This document shows positions 1 through 9,047 of a stretch of DNA of 64,000 nt, piece by piece. Source of the stretch: Sulfurovum sp. (GTDB lineage Bacteria > Campylobacterota > Campylobacteria > Campylobacterales > Sulfurovaceae). The position numbers and the translations under genes are program-made. Each line of letters opens with the position of its first letter. Positions within the stretch are counted from its first letter, which is position 1. The stretch covers positions 29,412 to 93,411 of the forward strand of contig JAMOTK010000055.1 in NCBI GenBank assembly GCA_027062365.1. Direction: 5' to 3'. The notes below the pieces were generated by a model. It was not told where the DNA came from, did not search any database, and saw only the letters and a program-made list of their open reading frames with translations.

Positions 1-11
1 GCAGGAGTGGA

Positions 12-37
12 GTAGGTCGTGAGTCTCCGACTCCGAC
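12..37 (+). repeat. REP-like hairpin unit (GTAG head plus GTCG-t-GAGT / ACTC-CGAC stem)
   Basis: gtag gtcg t gagt ctccg actc cgac. Same head and stem pattern as the pair at 4679-4757. Confidence 0.6.
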
Positions 38-88
38 TTCCATTAACCCAATTCAGCTACACTACAAAAACCAAAAAAAGGAAAGTAA

Positions 89-397
89 ATGAAACAAAAT
101 CACTTACACTTCATCTTACTCTTTGCTTTGCTTTTTAATATTGCTCATGCCTCTATTATTGCCATAGAAGATGACTGTCATGTGAAGTCCTCAATACATA
201 CTTATGTCTTAGAACAAAGCCAAAGTGTAGAGTGTGGTGACCTTTGTGATATGTATCATCTTTTTCACTTTATGGCGATTGTCCAAGGGCTTGAAGATAG
301 TGAATATTTAACATTTACTGCTCTTATGCCAACACATCAAATAAGTATGTATAACTCTATCTTTAGAAAGACTTCTATCAAGCCACCTATCGTTTAA
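89..397 (+). CDS. small secreted/periplasmic protein of unknown function, upstream of the efflux operon
   Basis: N-terminal signal peptide-like segment (MKQNHLHFILLFALLFNIAHA); upstream aaaaggaaag; same strand as the RND genes. Confidence 0.6.
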   Translation: MKQNHLHFILLFALLFNIAHASIIAIEDDCHVKSSIHTYVLEQSQSVECGDLCDMYHLFHFMAIVQGLEDSEYLTFTALMPTHQISMYNSIFRKTSIKPPIV

Positions 398-465
398 ATC
401 GAGTTATCCCACCCTCGTTCTCTTTTGAACACTTTTCAACACAATATTATTACTAGGAAAACTTT

Positions 466-1593
466 ATGATAAAAATTCTACTACTCCTCTTCCCACTCTT
501 AGGCTTTGCCTCTGCTATTAAAGTAGAGCATTCAAGCCTCAAGCCTTTGGGGACGATGATACAAACCAATGCGAAGATTACCCAACTCTCTAACCAAAAG
601 CAAGAAATAGTATCGCGTCTTAGGGGGCATTTGGAACGCTATTATGTCAAAGCAGGTGAAGATGTCAAATCTGGTCAAAAAGTCGCCCTCATTGAGTCTA
701 TAGAACTCTCCAAGATGACAGCAGAATATCTTTCTCTTGTCCAACAATCGAAGGTGGCACAAAGCCAAAAAAATGCCAACAAAACCCTGAACAAAAAGGG
801 GCTAAGTTCACAAAATGATTTGAGAAATGCTATTATTGCCTTAGAAGAAATTCGCTCCAAGAAAAATGCTTTGGCTTCTCAATTGCAGTCTTTGGGACTT
901 GCTCCCTCCAAGCTTAAAAGTGCTACGGATAAATTTGTCATCTATGCCCATGCTGAGGGTGTGGTGGGTAAAATACTTGCTCCCTTACATTCGAATGTAA
1001 ATGCCCAAACTTTGCTGATGACTTTGGTCAATCAAAGTGGCTATTATGCTGTGGCGTATTTGGCTGTAGAAGAAGCGATGAAAGTGAATAGCGATACTAA
1101 AGGTTGGATACAAGTAGGGAAAAAGAGCTATCCTTGCCATTTTGTACAACTTTTGCCTACTATAGACCCTAAAACCCAAAGAGCCAAGGTGCTTTTTGAG
1201 ATAGAAGAGAGTCCTAAGAATTTGCTTTTGGGGGCGTTTGTGGAGATAGACATTTCTATAGCACCGACCCAAAAAGTAATTATGGTCAAAAAAACAGCCT
1301 TGACGCTGTACAAAGGAGATTGGGTCATCTTCACAGAAAAAGAGCATGAAGACGAAGCCCAGCACGAAAAAGAAGAGGCTTCACATGACGAGCATGATGA
1401 GCATGATGAGCATGACGAACACGAAGAGGAAGAAGAATCCCCTTATGAAGCTAATATCGTAGAAATCATTGCCTACGCAGGAGAATATATTGCTATCAAA
1501 GGCTTGAAAGAAAATGTGGAATATGTGAGTGAAGGGGTTTATTTTGTGAAGTCAATGCTTCTGAAATCTTCCCTTGGCGAACATGGTCATTAG
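466..1593 (+). CDS. efflux RND transporter periplasmic adaptor subunit (CusB/CzcB type) with His/Asp/Glu-rich insert
   Basis: Signal peptide, adaptor-like barrel-sandwich/coiled-coil sequence, immediately upstream of CusA/CzcA-like gene; HDEHDEHDEHDEHEEEEE stretch. Confidence 0.85.
   Translation: MIKILLLLFPLLGFASAIKVEHSSLKPLGTMIQTNAKITQLSNQKQEIVSRLRGHLERYYVKAGEDVKSGQKVALIESIELSKMTAEYLSLVQQSKVAQSQKNANKTLNKKGLSSQNDLRNAIIALEEIRSKKNALASQLQSLGLAPSKLKSATDKFVIYAHAEGVVGKILAPLHSNVNAQTLLMTLVNQSGYYAVAYLAVEEAMKVNSDTKGWIQVGKKSYPCHFVQLLPTIDPKTQRAKVLFEIEESPKNLLLGAFVEIDISIAPTQKVIMVKKTALTLYKGDWVIFTEKEHEDEAQHEKEEASHDEHDEHDEHDEHEEEEESPYEANIVEIIAYAGEYIAIKGLKENVEYVSEGVYFVKSMLLKSSLGEHGH
1384..1422 (+). repeat. 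imperfect 9-bp tandem repeat encoding (HDE)n
   Basis: catgacgag catgatgag catgatgag catgacgaa cacgaagag; in frame inside the adaptor gene. Confidence 0.7.
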
Positions 1594-1602
1594 GAGAATT
1601 TC

Positions 1603-4600
1603 ATGTACTTTTTTAAATTACTGATACAATATAAATTCCTTATTATCGCTCTTTTCTTGGCAATTTCTGGTTTTGGCTATAAAGCCTATCAAGAGATACC
1701 TGTAGATGCCTTTCCTGATATTACACCTAAGCAAGTGGTCATTTATACCGAGTCTGTGGGAAATTCTGCTGAAGATATAGAAAAGCTTATTACCTATCCT
1801 ATTGAGTCTGCTATGTCTGGGCTTCCTGCTGTGAAGATGATACTCTCTAACTCTATGTTTGGGCTTTCTTATGTCTCTATCTTTTTTGAAGATGACTATG
1901 ATACCTATTTTTTAAGACAACTCGTCACCGAAAGGCTAAATACCATAGATATTCCCAAAGGTTGGGGAACACCTGTGATGGGACCAAATACCACAGGCTT
2001 GGGACAAGTGCTTTGGTACGCACTCAAAGACGAGAACAAAGCCTATACTTTAACACAATTAAGACAAATGCACGAATATGCTGTCACGCCTTTTCTCAAA
2101 TCTGTTGATGGGGTAGAAGAAGTCATTTCTTGGGGTGGTTTCGAGAAGCAATATGAAGTTCTCATCGACCCCAAACGCTTACAACGCGTAGATGTAACTT
2201 ACAACGAAGTCCTAGAAGCCATAGAAAAATCTAACCAATCTGTAGGAGGGCAATACCTAGAGTTCAACAAAGAACAATACCTTATCCGTGGGGCAGGACT
2301 GTACCAAAGCCTAGATGATATTCGCAACACAGTCATACGCACCCAAGGGGCAAAAGTGGTCACTATCAAAGATGTTGCCACAGTCCAAGAAGGCAAAGCC
2401 CCTCGTTTTGGAGCAATTTCAGTTGATGGAGAAGAGAGAGTCTTTGGTATGGTACTTCAACGCTCTGGTACGAATGCAGCCAAGGTCGTGGAACTCATCA
2501 AAGCCAAAATGCCTTTAGTGAATGCTTCTTTGCCAAAGGGCGTGAGCCTAGATATTATCTATGACAGAACAGAGATTACGCACAAAGCTGTGAGTACGAT
2601 GACTTCTGCTTTGATTACTGGCTCTATATTGGTGGCGATTATTCTCTTTCTCTTTCTCTTTGAATTGCGTTCGGCGTTTATTGTTATTCTCTCTTTGCCT
2701 GTGTCTTTGCTTATTGCTTTTTTACTCATGCAAGAGTATGGTATTTCTGCTAATCTGATGAGCCTTTCTGGACTTGCTATTGCTATTGGTATGATAGTTG
2801 ATGGCACGATAGTAGTCGTAGAAAACTCCTTTAGGCTACTGCATGAAAGCCCTGAGCGTCCTCGTGCTGATATTATCGCCGAAGCCACGGCAGAAGTAGC
2901 GAAGCCTGTGTTATTTGCCTTGCTGATTATTGCTACTGTCTTTATTCCTTTGCTTAGCCTAGAGGGATTGGCAGGAAAGCTTTATACGCCTATGGCTCTT
3001 GATATTGTCTTTGTGATGTTGGGGTCTTTGGCTGTGGCACTCTTGCTTGTACCCGTGCTTTCGTATATGCTTCTCAAAAAGGGAAAACACGCCTCTAGCC
3101 CTTTGATGACAGCGATAAATTTTCTTTATACGCCTTTACTTAATCTTTCTCTTAGATTTTCTAAGACGCTGATTATAATTACTTTTATGATTTTCTTTTA
3201 TCTTGCTTCTTTGCTTAGTGAACAAGGCATGGAATTTATGCCAAAGCTCAATGAAGAAACCATTATGTACAGAGTGATTGCTATTCCAGGTACGGCACTG
3301 ACGCAAAATGTAGAAAATGCCCAAGCCATAGAAAACTTTATACTCAAAACCTACCCCAAAGAGGTGCTTTCTGTACTCTCTATGATAGGACGAAGCGAAA
3401 AGGGAGAAACGGCACAAGCGAACTATATGGAAGTCCTCCTCACCCTAGACCCAAACTTTACAGAGATAGCAAGATTGGACGCAGAAATGACAGCCAAACT
3501 CAAAGAAAAGTTTAACTTCTTACAGTTTATCTCTACGCAACCTATTGCCATGCGTATAGAAGAACTCTTAGAAGGGGTAAGTGCAGAACTTGCTGTCAAA
3601 ATCTACGGCGAAGACCAAAAGGTCATGTCGCAAATCGCCTCCGAAATTGCCACCACCCTACAAGAGGTCAAAGGGCTTTCTCATGCTGAGGTAGAAACCC
3701 AATTAGGACAAGCCCAAATCAACATCAAACCCAATTATCTAGCCCTCTCTCGCTATGGTCTAAGCGTTAAAGAAATTATGCAAGTCATTCGATATGGTGT
3801 AGGTGAAGAAGCCATTAGCCAAAAGATAGAAGGGGTTAAACGCTTTGGTATTGTAGCCAAGCTCAAAGATGCCAAAAAAGACATCAACGCACTCAAAAAG
3901 CTCATCTTGCGTGGGGCAAGTGGTACGATAGTCACACTTGAAGAAGTCTGTGATATTACAGTCGTCCAAGGCCCAGCCTTTATAAAACGCGCGAATTTGA
4001 GCCGTTATATGGTCTTGTCTATGGAAGTAGAAGAGAGAGATATTGCTACCTTTGTAGCCGAAGCCGATGCCAAAATCAAAGCCAAAGTAACTATTCCAGA
4101 TGGCTACTACATCACATGGGCAGGGGATTTCAAAAATATGCAAGAAGCCACACAAACTTTGGCGATGATTATCCCTATTACGCTACTTCTCATCATGCTT
4201 CTTCTCTACACGGCTTTCAACTCTTTCAAGAAAGCCTTTTTGATTTTGCTAGGTGTGCCTTTGGGACTGATGGGAGGGATTGTCGCTCTCTTAGTCGCCG
4301 ATATTTACCTATCGGTGTCTGCTATCGTGGGCTTTATCGCCATTTTTGCCATTGCCATACTCAACGGCATTGTCTTGGTATCTTTCATAGACGAATTACG
4401 CAAAAAACACCCAGATTTAGCCACGATTGAGCTGGTGAAAAATGCCACACTCCTTAGGCTAAGACCTGTACTCATGACAGCCTTTACCACACTCTTTGGT
4501 ATTTTACCTCTACTTTATGCCACAGGTGTAGGCTCGGAGATACAATATCCACTATCAGTAGTCGTTACTGGGGGAATACTTTCTTCTACCTTGCTTACGC

Positions 4601-4659
4601 TATTGGTTTTACCTGCTTTGTATTTGATGTTTTTTGGGGAGGAAAAAGGGGAGGGGTAG
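1603..4659 (+). CDS. CusA/CzcA family heavy-metal efflux RND transporter
   Basis: 1018 aa; DAFPDITPKQVVIYTES, GMIVDGTIVVVENSFR and RLRPVLMTAFTTLFGILPL motifs typical of HME-RND pumps. Confidence 0.95.
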   Translation: MYFFKLLIQYKFLIIALFLAISGFGYKAYQEIPVDAFPDITPKQVVIYTESVGNSAEDIEKLITYPIESAMSGLPAVKMILSNSMFGLSYVSIFFEDDYDTYFLRQLVTERLNTIDIPKGWGTPVMGPNTTGLGQVLWYALKDENKAYTLTQLRQMHEYAVTPFLKSVDGVEEVISWGGFEKQYEVLIDPKRLQRVDVTYNEVLEAIEKSNQSVGGQYLEFNKEQYLIRGAGLYQSLDDIRNTVIRTQGAKVVTIKDVATVQEGKAPRFGAISVDGEERVFGMVLQRSGTNAAKVVELIKAKMPLVNASLPKGVSLDIIYDRTEITHKAVSTMTSALITGSILVAIILFLFLFELRSAFIVILSLPVSLLIAFLLMQEYGISANLMSLSGLAIAIGMIVDGTIVVVENSFRLLHESPERPRADIIAEATAEVAKPVLFALLIIATVFIPLLSLEGLAGKLYTPMALDIVFVMLGSLAVALLLVPVLSYMLLKKGKHASSPLMTAINFLYTPLLNLSLRFSKTLIIITFMIFFYLASLLSEQGMEFMPKLNEETIMYRVIAIPGTALTQNVENAQAIENFILKTYPKEVLSVLSMIGRSEKGETAQANYMEVLLTLDPNFTEIARLDAEMTAKLKEKFNFLQFISTQPIAMRIEELLEGVSAELAVKIYGEDQKVMSQIASEIATTLQEVKGLSHAEVETQLGQAQINIKPNYLALSRYGLSVKEIMQVIRYGVGEEAISQKIEGVKRFGIVAKLKDAKKDINALKKLILRGASGTIVTLEEVCDITVVQGPAFIKRANLSRYMVLSMEVEERDIATFVAEADAKIKAKVTIPDGYYITWAGDFKNMQEATQTLAMIIPITLLLIMLLLYTAFNSFKKAFLILLGVPLGLMGGIVALLVADIYLSVSAIVGFIAIFAIAILNGIVLVSFIDELRKKHPDLATIELVKNATLLRLRPVLMTAFTTLFGILPLLYATGVGSEIQYPLSVVVTGGILSSTLLTLLVLPALYLMFFGEEKGEG

Positions 4660-4678
4660 AAAATCTTATCTATTCTTT

Positions 4679-4757
4679 GTAGGTCGGAGTGTTCTCACTC
4701 CGACAAATATTTATGATGAGATTAAATTTATGTCGGAGTCGAAGACTACCGACCTAC
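4679..4757. repeat. REPIN/BIME-like pair of inverted REP hairpins
   Basis: GTAG-GTCGGAGTG-ttct-CACTCCGAC (4679-4704, perfect 9-bp stem) and, inverted, GTCGGAGT-cgaag-ACT(a)CCGAC-CTAC (4732-4757). Confidence 0.8.
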
Positions 4758-4976
4758 GCATATATTAATTTTCAACACCCTTTTAAATACCATAGCTCCT
4801 ATCTCCTAGATAAAAACTTTTTCATAAATAGGTATTTTTTGGAAAGAGGAATAAAAAAAGCCTTCTACTTCTAAGCCAATAGAGCTATCTACCCTATCTA
4901 TATTTCTAGTCAGTGCTTTTATTTGTGCATTGATTATCCTTAAAATTGGCTATAATCAACAAAAAGGAAAACCTCA

Positions 4977-6257
4977 ATGAAAGAAATGCTTATTTTTGTG
5001 GATACGAAGAATAATAACAACAAGTTTTATAAATTAGAATTGCATGGGGATACGGTGCATATTGAATATGGTAGGGTCGGAGCGACGGCACAGAAGCTTT
5101 CTTGTCATGGGGGCGAGAGGGTGTTTAATCAGAAGATGCGACAGAAGTTACGCAAGGGCTATGTGAAATCGGCGATTGACCTTGCTTTGGATACAAGCAG
5201 TACGCATATTAATGAAAATATCTTGGAAATTGCCATGGAACAAATTTCTACCGATGATATTTCTAAGACGCTTATCCAAAAATTGGTGAAACAAAATATT
5301 CATAATATTACCACTCAAACGAAGATTGAATATGACATAGCCACAGGGTATTTCAAAACCCCTTTAGGCGTGATTACCCAAGAGGGAGTGAATCAAGCCA
5401 TAGAGTTACTGAACAAGATTGAAAGTATTGTTGCCAAAAGGACGGCGAAAAAAAGCAAAATGTTCCGAAAATATAACGAACGATACTTTAGGATTATTCC
5501 TACCAAGATTAGCAATTTACGCGAGTTTGAAAATCTCTTGCATAGCGAAGAAAAGCTTTCTACGCAGTTGGATATTTGTGTGAGTTTATTAGATGCCATT
5601 ACGATTGTAGAAGAAGAAAAAAAGAAAAAAGACCTCAAAGCAAAGCAAGAAAAAAGCCAAGAAAAAGTGCCTTTTGAAATCGTCTTTGAAGCTTCTATGT
5701 ATCAGCTAGAAGACAAGAAAGAATACCAACGCATTGAAGCCTATTTTGAAAAAAGCAAAAATAGGAAACATGGCAGATATGTCAATGGCTACAAAATCCA
5801 TAATATCTATAGCCTCTCTTTGGGGCAAGAAGCCAAGGAATATCGCCATGATTTGGACAATCAAATGGAGCTTTTTCATGGGACGAAGATTTCTAATCTC
5901 CTCTCTATCCTCAAAAGTGGGCTTCTCATGCCCAAGCAATCCCCAGGGAGTGTGACGGGCTATATGTTTGGTCAAGGGCTGTATTTCTCTGACCAAAGTA
6001 CGAAGAGTCTGAACTATTGTGATGGTATGTATTGGAACAATTCCCAAAAGCAAGAGAGTATTTATATGTTTATCGCCGATATTGCCATGGGAAACTACAA
6101 AGTCCCTGCCCATTCTGTGAGTGCAAATCCTACAAAGGGCTATGACAGCTACTGGGCAAAGCCCAAGCATTCAGGCGTACAAAATGATGAAATGATTGTC
6201 TTTGCAAACAATCAAATCAAGCTCAAATATATCTTAGAAATCCAAAGGAAACACTAA
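4977..6257 (+). CDS. poly(ADP-ribose) polymerase-like protein: WGR domain, PARP helical regulatory domain, ART catalytic domain
   Basis: IEYGRVGATAQ (WGR-like); KTPLGVITQEGVNQAIELLNKIE...ERYFRIIPTKI...LLDAITIV (PARP regulatory helical domain-like); ELFHGTKISNLLSILKSGL / VTGYMFGQGLYFSDQSTKSLNYC / NDEMIVFANNQIKLKYILEI (PARP catalytic motifs; H301, Y336, E405). Confidence 0.93.
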   Translation: MKEMLIFVDTKNNNNKFYKLELHGDTVHIEYGRVGATAQKLSCHGGERVFNQKMRQKLRKGYVKSAIDLALDTSSTHINENILEIAMEQISTDDISKTLIQKLVKQNIHNITTQTKIEYDIATGYFKTPLGVITQEGVNQAIELLNKIESIVAKRTAKKSKMFRKYNERYFRIIPTKISNLREFENLLHSEEKLSTQLDICVSLLDAITIVEEEKKKKDLKAKQEKSQEKVPFEIVFEASMYQLEDKKEYQRIEAYFEKSKNRKHGRYVNGYKIHNIYSLSLGQEAKEYRHDLDNQMELFHGTKISNLLSILKSGLLMPKQSPGSVTGYMFGQGLYFSDQSTKSLNYCDGMYWNNSQKQESIYMFIADIAMGNYKVPAHSVSANPTKGYDSYWAKPKHSGVQNDEMIVFANNQIKLKYILEIQRKH

Positions 6258-6340
6258 CTATGCAGTTTAAACCCTATGAAGAAGCCATACAAGAAAAAAA
6301 ATTTAATTAAGTGCTTCTGTTTATAGGGAGAATTATGATA

Positions 6341-6757
6341 TCAACAATATCCCATCAATAAAATAACCCCCAAATACCGTAGCCCCTTAGCTATAAATAC
6401 GATGAGTACAAAGTACCTAAAAGGATACGCAAATACACCTGCTATAAATGTGAGGGGGTCACCTATGATGGGTAGCCATGAGAGTAAAAGTGTCCATCCT
6501 CCGTACTTGGAAAATATTGTTTTGGCTTTGGTCATTTTGGCATGAGATAGATGCCCTTTGTTTTGTAGATAGGTTTCGCCTTTGTGTCCTATGATATAGT
6601 TTAGTATCGCTCCTAAGGTGTTGCCCACTGTAGCCACACTCCAAAGAAGTAGGAGAGAATATCCCTCAGATATATCATAAATGAGTAAGGCTTCACTGCC
6701 TAAGGGTAGCAATGTAGCAGAGAGGAATGCGATGATAAAGAGGCTAAGATAGACCAT
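6341..6757 (-). CDS. YqaA/VTT (DedA-related) family membrane protein
   Basis: MVYLSLFIIAFLSATLLPLGSEALL...GNTLGAILNYIIG...WLPIIGDPLTFIAG; start trimmed to the Met overlapping the upstream stop. Confidence 0.75.
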   Translation of the reverse strand: MVYLSLFIIAFLSATLLPLGSEALLIYDISEGYSLLLLWSVATVGNTLGAILNYIIGHKGETYLQNKGHLSHAKMTKAKTIFSKYGGWTLLLSWLPIIGDPLTFIAGVFAYPFRYFVLIVFIAKGLRYLGVILLMGYC

Positions 6758-7440
6758 TATAGTGTTTTGAATATCACTTGATTGTTTTTGATGATGGCTA
6801 CCATATTTTGACAAGCTTGTGAGGGTAGAGAGATATATTTTCCTACTTTTTTAGACTGATGAAAATGTCCTTCTATGACCATATCTACTTCTGTATAGTG
6901 TGCTAATATCTGTGCTACTCTTGTTTCAAATTGATGAAATTTATGACAAATATTTTTTTGAGATAGTTTTTGTATACGATAATCAATAATGGGTTTTTGC
7001 AAAGGTTTTAAGAGGCTAAGACTTAGTCGATGGCGTAAGAGTGTACAGTAGAGGTTATAAGCAAATCCTGTGGCGTATTTATCCCCATGAGAGAGTGCTA
7101 CGGTTTGCGTACCCAAACGACAGACTAGAGGTTGGGCGTTTCTGCTATAGACGTGTATATCAGGGAAAACCCTCTCTAAGCAAAAGTCATGATTGCCTTC
7201 GAGGTAGTGTATTTCTATCGTTTTGGAGAGTATTTGTAGTAAAGATATGGCTTCTTTGGCAAAGGTTTGGATATAGTCATTGTAGCCAAATAACAAATCA
7301 AAGTTATCTCCCATCAAAAATATTTGAGGCACATTTAACTCTTTTGCTTCTATCTTTTGAAGCAATATGAGCAAGGCATCGCCATGATGGGGATAGTGAG
7401 AATCTGCGATAAAAATGGCATTTTCTTCTATCTTTAGCAT
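6757..7440 (-). CDS. metallophosphoesterase, UDP-2,3-diacylglucosamine diphosphatase-like
   Basis: IADSHYPHHGD, MGDNFDLLFG, LEGNHDF, LSHGDK and EGHFHQ metallophosphatase motifs. Confidence 0.75.
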   Translation of the reverse strand: MLKIEENAIFIADSHYPHHGDALLILLQKIEAKELNVPQIFLMGDNFDLLFGYNDYIQTFAKEAISLLQILSKTIEIHYLEGNHDFCLERVFPDIHVYSRNAQPLVCRLGTQTVALSHGDKYATGFAYNLYCTLLRHRLSLSLLKPLQKPIIDYRIQKLSQKNICHKFHQFETRVAQILAHYTEVDMVIEGHFHQSKKVGKYISLPSQACQNMVAIIKNNQVIFKTL

Positions 7441-7455
7441 CTTAAATCCTTTAGA

Positions 7456-8463
7456 TTATGGCATATAAGGTACAACAGGTAAGCCCATATTTTCATCATA
7501 TCCACACATCAAATTGGCTGCTGCCAAGGCTTGTGAACTAGCCCCTCTTAGTAGATTATCAATCGCAGAGCTTACAAAGAGTGCATTGCCATTTGTGGTG
7601 GCAAATATGTCACAAAAGTGTGTTCCTGCTGTACTTTTTATATCTACAGGTGTCTCACGGATACGGATAAAAGGGTCATTTTCATACTGCTTTTTGAGTA
7701 TCTCTATGGGGTCTATATCTTCTTTGAGTACGGCATAGATAGAGACCAATTCTCCACGTGTCGCAGGAATAAGATGGGGTACAAAATTGACATTCATTTT
7801 GACACCGTGTATCTTTTCTATCTTTTGGGCTATCTCTGGAGAATGACGGTGTTTAAGGGGATTGTACGCAAAAATATTTTCATTGATATTTACAAAGCTA
7901 CTTATCTCAGAGAGTTTTTTTCCTGCACCACTTACCCCTGATTTGGCATCGATGAACAAAGGTGCTGATGTATCAATATAGGGAATAAAAGGCAAAATAC
8001 CCAAAAGCGTGGCTGTAGGATAACAGCCTGGCCCTGCTGCTAATTGGGTGGTTTTTAACTCTTCACGGTAATATTCTATGAGTGCATAGACAGCACTGTC
8101 TAAATGTTCTGTATCTTCATGCGTACAATAATGCTCTTCATACGTGTCCAAATCGAGCCGATAATCGGCTGAGAGGTCTACGACTTTAACACCCTTTTCT
8201 AAAAGCACTTTGGCAAAACCCATCGAAGCCTTATGAGGTAATGCTAAAAACACAAGTTCACAACGTGCTGCTACATCATGGGCATCTGCTTTTTCTACGC
8301 AGAGACTTATGACATCTTGAAGCGATGGATGAAGTGCTTCTATCATCGTATCGCCTTTGGTAGTGGCTAGATATTTGAGAGTAAATCCATGATGACCCAG
8401 CAACATTTTTACCAATTCTAGCCCTGTATATCCACTCGCCCCTACTATCCCTATATTTATCAT
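7456..8463 (-). CDS. argC: N-acetyl-gamma-glutamyl-phosphate reductase
   Basis: GIVGASGYTGLELVKML and AAGPGCYPTATLLGILPF motifs. Confidence 0.95.
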   Translation of the reverse strand: MINIGIVGASGYTGLELVKMLLGHHGFTLKYLATTKGDTMIEALHPSLQDVISLCVEKADAHDVAARCELVFLALPHKASMGFAKVLLEKGVKVVDLSADYRLDLDTYEEHYCTHEDTEHLDSAVYALIEYYREELKTTQLAAGPGCYPTATLLGILPFIPYIDTSAPLFIDAKSGVSGAGKKLSEISSFVNINENIFAYNPLKHRHSPEIAQKIEKIHGVKMNVNFVPHLIPATRGELVSIYAVLKEDIDPIEILKKQYENDPFIRIRETPVDIKSTAGTHFCDIFATTNGNALFVSSAIDNLLRGASSQALAAANLMCGYDENMGLPVVPYMP

Positions 8464-8473
8464 TTTTTCTCCT

Positions 8474-8959
8474 CTAAAGAACTATCTCTACATAAGATAC
8501 TTCTTCAATATCATACATTTTTTTGCCTGATGGGAGAATCAAAGAGACCTCATCGCCCTCTTCTTTACCCAATATCATTTTTGCCATAGGAGATTGGATA
8601 GAGATAAGCCCTTTGCTAGGATTGGACTCTTGCCCACCTACGATGGTATATATCAATTCTTCTCCTGTATCTTGCTCACACAATTCTACAGTAGACCCAA
8701 AGCTTATGCGTTTGTGTGCTAAAGTAGCAGGGTCTATCACTTGTGCGCGTCCTACGATATCGGTTAGTTCCGAGATACGTGCTTCCATCAGTCCTTGTTC
8801 ATCTTTGGCGGCGTGGTACTCAGCATTTTCTTTTAGGTCACCTTGCGCTCTAGCTTCATCTATCACAGCAGCTATTACACCTCTTTCTACAGACTTTAGA
8901 TTTTCTAATTCTTCACTCAATTTAGTGTATGTTACTCTTAACATCGGTGCTTTTTGCAT
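8474..8959 (-). CDS. greA: transcription elongation factor GreA
   Basis: GVIAAVIDEARAQGDLKENAEYHAAKDEQGLMEARI and SPMAKMILGKEEGDEV. Confidence 0.95.
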   Translation of the reverse strand: MQKAPMLRVTYTKLSEELENLKSVERGVIAAVIDEARAQGDLKENAEYHAAKDEQGLMEARISELTDIVGRAQVIDPATLAHKRISFGSTVELCEQDTGEELIYTIVGGQESNPSKGLISIQSPMAKMILGKEEGDEVSLILPSGKKMYDIEEVSYVEIVL

Positions 8960-9047
8960 AATTTATCCTTGATACTTTGGTATAATTTGTAAGTATTATA
9001 TCAAAAAGGTTATAATAGTGTTAAAATAATTTATAAAGTATTTCAAG

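Noticed and set aside
2643-2665. TTCTCT/CTTTCT hexamer run inside the RND pump gene
   Set aside because: Short, in-frame, low-complexity sequence encoding a hydrophobic TM segment; not switch-like.
3136-4155. Antisense ORFs (3136-3417, 3760-4155 and similar, minus strand) across the RND gene
   Set aside because: Lie opposite strongly supported coding sequence, lack recognisable motifs and have no RBS; shadow ORFs. The same applies to most short opposite-strand ORFs on the track, e.g. 8523-8972, 10248-10562 and 44995-45507.
6260-6310. Mini-ORF after the PARP gene (MQFKPYEEAIQEKKFN*)
   Set aside because: Only 16 codons ending near an A8 run; may be a remnant of a lost downstream gene, but there is nothing to support a function.
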